This document shows positions 62,163-64,000 of a stretch of DNA of 64,000 nucleotides, piece after piece. The position numbers were made by a program, and so were the translations under genes. This DNA comes from Velthaea sp965214335 (lineage in GTDB: Bacteria; Vulcanimicrobiota; Vulcanimicrobiia; Vulcanimicrobiales; Vulcanimicrobiaceae), in NCBI GenBank assembly GCA_965214335.1, contig CBDCBO010000005.1, positions 62,001 through 126,000 of the forward strand, read 5' to 3'. The notes beneath the pieces are model-generated. The model made no database searches and had not been told where the DNA came from. It was given only the letters and a program-made list of their open reading frames with translations. Every line of letters starts with the position of its first letter. The stretch's first letter is position 1.

Positions 62163-63382
62163 AGGCGGCAGCCGGTCTCGGCGCGGCCGACGAACCGGTG
62201 CGTCGGATCGGGCGCCTCGACGGCTAAGGCATAGGCACCGCCGGCCAAGACACCCTTGGGCAACGTCGCGCCAAAACGCCAGCTGTGGGTTGCCTCGCCC
62301 GGCGCGATCCAAGCCGGTATCCGGAGTTTGGTTTCTTCGCTTTGGTGGACGATCAGCGCGGCGGGCGCGGCGACCGGGCTCGACCGCCGCAAGGTGCCCA
62401 TGAACGAGATGGAGTCCGCTGCGTCGAAGTAGAAGTCGCGCCCGCCGAGCTGCCCTTCGCGCCGTACCATCCGGATCGACGCGGTGCCACCGTCGATGAG
62501 GGCACGCGTCGAACTCGGCAGCCCAGCGTCGGGCAAGCTGACGTCGACGGGCGTAACGCTACCGATGCTTTGCCACTCGCCCGCGCGGGTTTTGCCGGCC
62601 AGTTCGAGGCGTCGAGCACCCGGCTCGACCTGCGCGAGGCTGATACGCAGGGAAAATCCGCCGTGCGGGAGTCGGGCGCGGCTCGCCGCAGCCGCGAGAC
62701 CCGGCCGTTCGAGTCCGGTCCAACCGGCTTGCCACGGGCCGCCGTCGACGCGGGCCGCCACCTCGCGAAAATAGCGGTTTTGCCGGTCGAGCGCCCAGCC
62801 GTTGACGGTCAAGACGGCGCCCGGCGGAGCCGGCACGATCGGGTCGAGCCGGAAGACGCGCGTCGCCCGGCGCGAATCCGGCGGTGCGAGCGGCGCTGCA
62901 TAGGTGCGCTGCACGAAGAAGCGGGTTGGCGCGGGTATGCGCGCGTAGGCCGCGCCGCGCCGGCCAACCGTCACTCGAACCCCGACGTCGTGCGGTCCGG
63001 GGGCTAAGTCGCGGGTGCTCACGATCGCCTCGAAGCCGCAAGCCAGCACGGCTGGTTCGGCGAACACCCGCACGACATCGGGCCGCACCAGACCCAACCG
63101 AACGTCGGCGGCCGCGGGTCGTCCGTCGATCTCGAAGCGGATATCCCACGCCAGCGCCCGGCGATGTTTATCGATCGCCCAACCGCGAACGAACAGCGGT
63201 TCGGCGGCCGCAATGTCAACGCTCGACAAGTGCGCGATCAAACCCGGCTCGCCGGTAACCGGACTGAGTGCGTCGATCGCACCCGCCGCCGGCGTATTGA
63301 TGCGCCGGCGCGTTCCGAGCCAGCGAAACATGCGCGCTTGTACCGTTCGTGAGCCGCGGAACCGGTTGATACGGTCGAGCAT
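62060..63382 (-). CDS. Protein with two GWAxD/RPDV beta-modules and a C-terminal domain
   Basis: A 440-residue protein from ATG 63382 (GGAAG 8 bases upstream). Module 1 (about 60-150) has FVRGWAID, GLVRPDVVRVF, ACGFEAI and APGPHDV; module 2 (about 188-275) has LTVNGWALD, GLERPGLAA (RPG instead of RPDV), HGGFSL and EPGARRLEL. The remaining part (GGRDFYFDAADSISFMG and after) is a further beta-rich domain. No clear membrane helix or signal peptide is seen, unlike the other module proteins, so it may be exported by the adjacent machinery or act inside. It overlaps the ATPase gene tail to tail. Confidence 0.78.
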   Translation of the reverse strand: MLDRINRFRGSRTVQARMFRWLGTRRRINTPAAGAIDALSPVTGEPGLIAHLSSVDIAAAEPLFVRGWAIDKHRRALAWDIRFEIDGRPAAADVRLGLVRPDVVRVFAEPAVLACGFEAIVSTRDLAPGPHDVGVRVTVGRRGAAYARIPAPTRFFVQRTYAAPLAPPDSRRATRVFRLDPIVPAPPGAVLTVNGWALDRQNRYFREVAARVDGGPWQAGWTGLERPGLAAAASRARLPHGGFSLRISLAQVEPGARRLELAGKTRAGEWQSIGSVTPVDVSLPDAGLPSSTRALIDGGTASIRMVRREGQLGGRDFYFDAADSISFMGTLRRSSPVAAPAALIVHQSEETKLRIPAWIAPGEATHSWRFGATLPKGVLAGGAYALAVEAPDPTHRFVGRAETGCRLHVQADAEAGEATGSASGIDRMTASSTISTSREV

Positions 63383-63486
63383 GACGCGGTCTTCCGGATG
63401 CTGCGCGCGAGATACTGCGCGGCGAATCACGCGGCGGTTGCCGGCGAAGGAGTGCCGAGCGGCTAGACGAAGCGCGGACCGACGAT

Positions 63487-64000
63487 ATGGCCACACACGA
63501 CGCAGAACAACGCAGCGCTGCTCTCGCCGCGTACGAACGGGAGCTCACGCTACAGCGTTGTGACGTCGCGCGGCGCGAAGCGGAGAGTCGCTCGCAGCGG
63601 CTCGCGGCGTATCTGGCGCGCGTGCAGCCGTACCTGCGCGCGTATCGTGATGCAATCGCGGAAATGCGGCAAAGCCCGTTCTGGCGCTTGCGGCGTATCG
63701 TGGTGCGGCTCACCGGCGGCGCACGCAAACGGCAGCGGTCGCCCGACGCGATCGAACTCATCGACGTCGATCGTTTCGCGATCGCGCAAGAACCCAACCG
63801 CTATGACAACTGGCTGCGCGATCATGCGCCGCGCCAAGCGGACCTCGACTGCATGCGTGCGGTCGTCCCGGCCCTGCGCTACACGCCGACGATCAGCATC
63901 ATAACGCCGGTCTACGAAACGCCTGAAGTCTATCTGCGGTCGGCCATCGAGTCGGTTATCGCGCAAGTCTATCCGCACTGGGAGCTGTGTCTGGCCAACG
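63487..64000 (+). CDS. GT2 glycosyltransferase, N-terminal part (cut by window edge)
   Basis: The frame is open from ATG 63487 to the right edge (171 codons). A charged, probably coiled-coil N-terminal stretch with QSPFWRLRRI precedes NRYDNWLRDHAPRQADL and the start of a GT2 domain (ISIITPVYETPEVYLRSAI, AQVYPHWELCLAN). The latter matches the first GT2 domain of the protein at 43886-45694 (VYPHWELCIADD) and the WQIR/WRLR motif also occurs in the protein at 41337-43889, so it belongs to the same multi-domain family. It overlaps none of the module gene and is divergent from it. Confidence 0.85.
   Translation, partial: MATHDAEQRSAALAAYERELTLQRCDVARREAESRSQRLAAYLARVQPYLRAYRDAIAEMRQSPFWRLRRIVVRLTGGARKRQRSPDAIELIDVDRFAIAQEPNRYDNWLRDHAPRQADLDCMRAVVPALRYTPTISIITPVYETPEVYLRSAIESVIAQVYPHWELCLAN

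Overview
This is a GC-rich bacterial chromosome segment packed with overlapping genes. The protein set suggests an outer-membrane-bearing (diderm) member of the Terrabacteria side of the tree; a lineage such as Candidatus Eremiobacterota is my best guess, not a demonstration. The reasons are an LptD/OstA-like outer-membrane protein and an ADP-heptose epimerase (LPS-type envelope) together with WhiA and an S4-domain RqcP-like protein, which are better known from Gram-positive lineages. No rRNA, tRNA, insertion sequence, integrase or CRISPR array was recognised.

Layout. 1-5.5 kb is an accessory stretch: the start of a polysaccharide-type membrane protein running off the left edge, a lower-GC island coding a secreted protein with an internal duplication, an SDR oxidoreductase facing its likely HxlR regulator, a DUF5996 protein and a small secreted protein. 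5.5-17.2 kb is a single-strand run of twelve minus-strand genes, mostly overlapping or a few bases apart: prsA-like foldase, mazG, kal-like, rqcP-like, whiA, gap, an S9 peptidase, pgk, tpiA, gpmI, punA, DUF1284. It combines lower glycolysis with proofreading, ribosome rescue and purine salvage. 17.5-21.1 kb holds a PIG-L deacetylase, an acyl-CoA-dehydrogenase-like protein, a GT2 glycosyltransferase and a NodS-like methyltransferase, a compact set that looks like one uncharacterised pathway. 21.3-26.1 kb holds DUF1003, mfd and an Hsp20 gene with a clear promoter and terminator.

26.1-36.5 kb is envelope related: MptB-like and GT39-like membrane glycosyltransferases, hldD, a polyprenyl-phosphate GT2, an LptD-like barrel and a secreted protein with a starch-binding-like domain, interleaved with pyrimidine-nucleoside phosphorylase. 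36.6-64 kb is a large surface-polysaccharide locus that begins translationally coupled to deoB. It holds an initiating sugar-phosphate transferase, a MurJ-type flippase, an O-antigen ligase/polymerase, two giant multi-domain GT2 proteins, a GT2/methyltransferase pair, a minus-strand sulfotransferase/GT39 operon, a second flippase, two CDP-paratose-type epimerases, a Wzm/Wzt ABC exporter and a further GT2 running off the right edge. Components of both Wzx/Wzy-type and ABC-type export are present.

Most noteworthy: (i) a recurring extracytoplasmic module (core motifs GWAxD, RPDV, GF) found five times in three proteins of the polysaccharide locus; (ii) a second shared ectodomain linking the left-edge gene with a GT39-like protein 50 kb away; (iii) a third shared beta-domain linking the MptB-like protein to a small secreted protein; (iv) whiA directly upstream of the gap-pgk-tpiA-gpmI block; (v) a lone lysine-fermentation-type gene (kal) inside the glycolytic operon; (vi) several genes whose conserved N-termini begin before any ATG/GTG/TTG, two with ideal Shine-Dalgarno sites in front of CTG.
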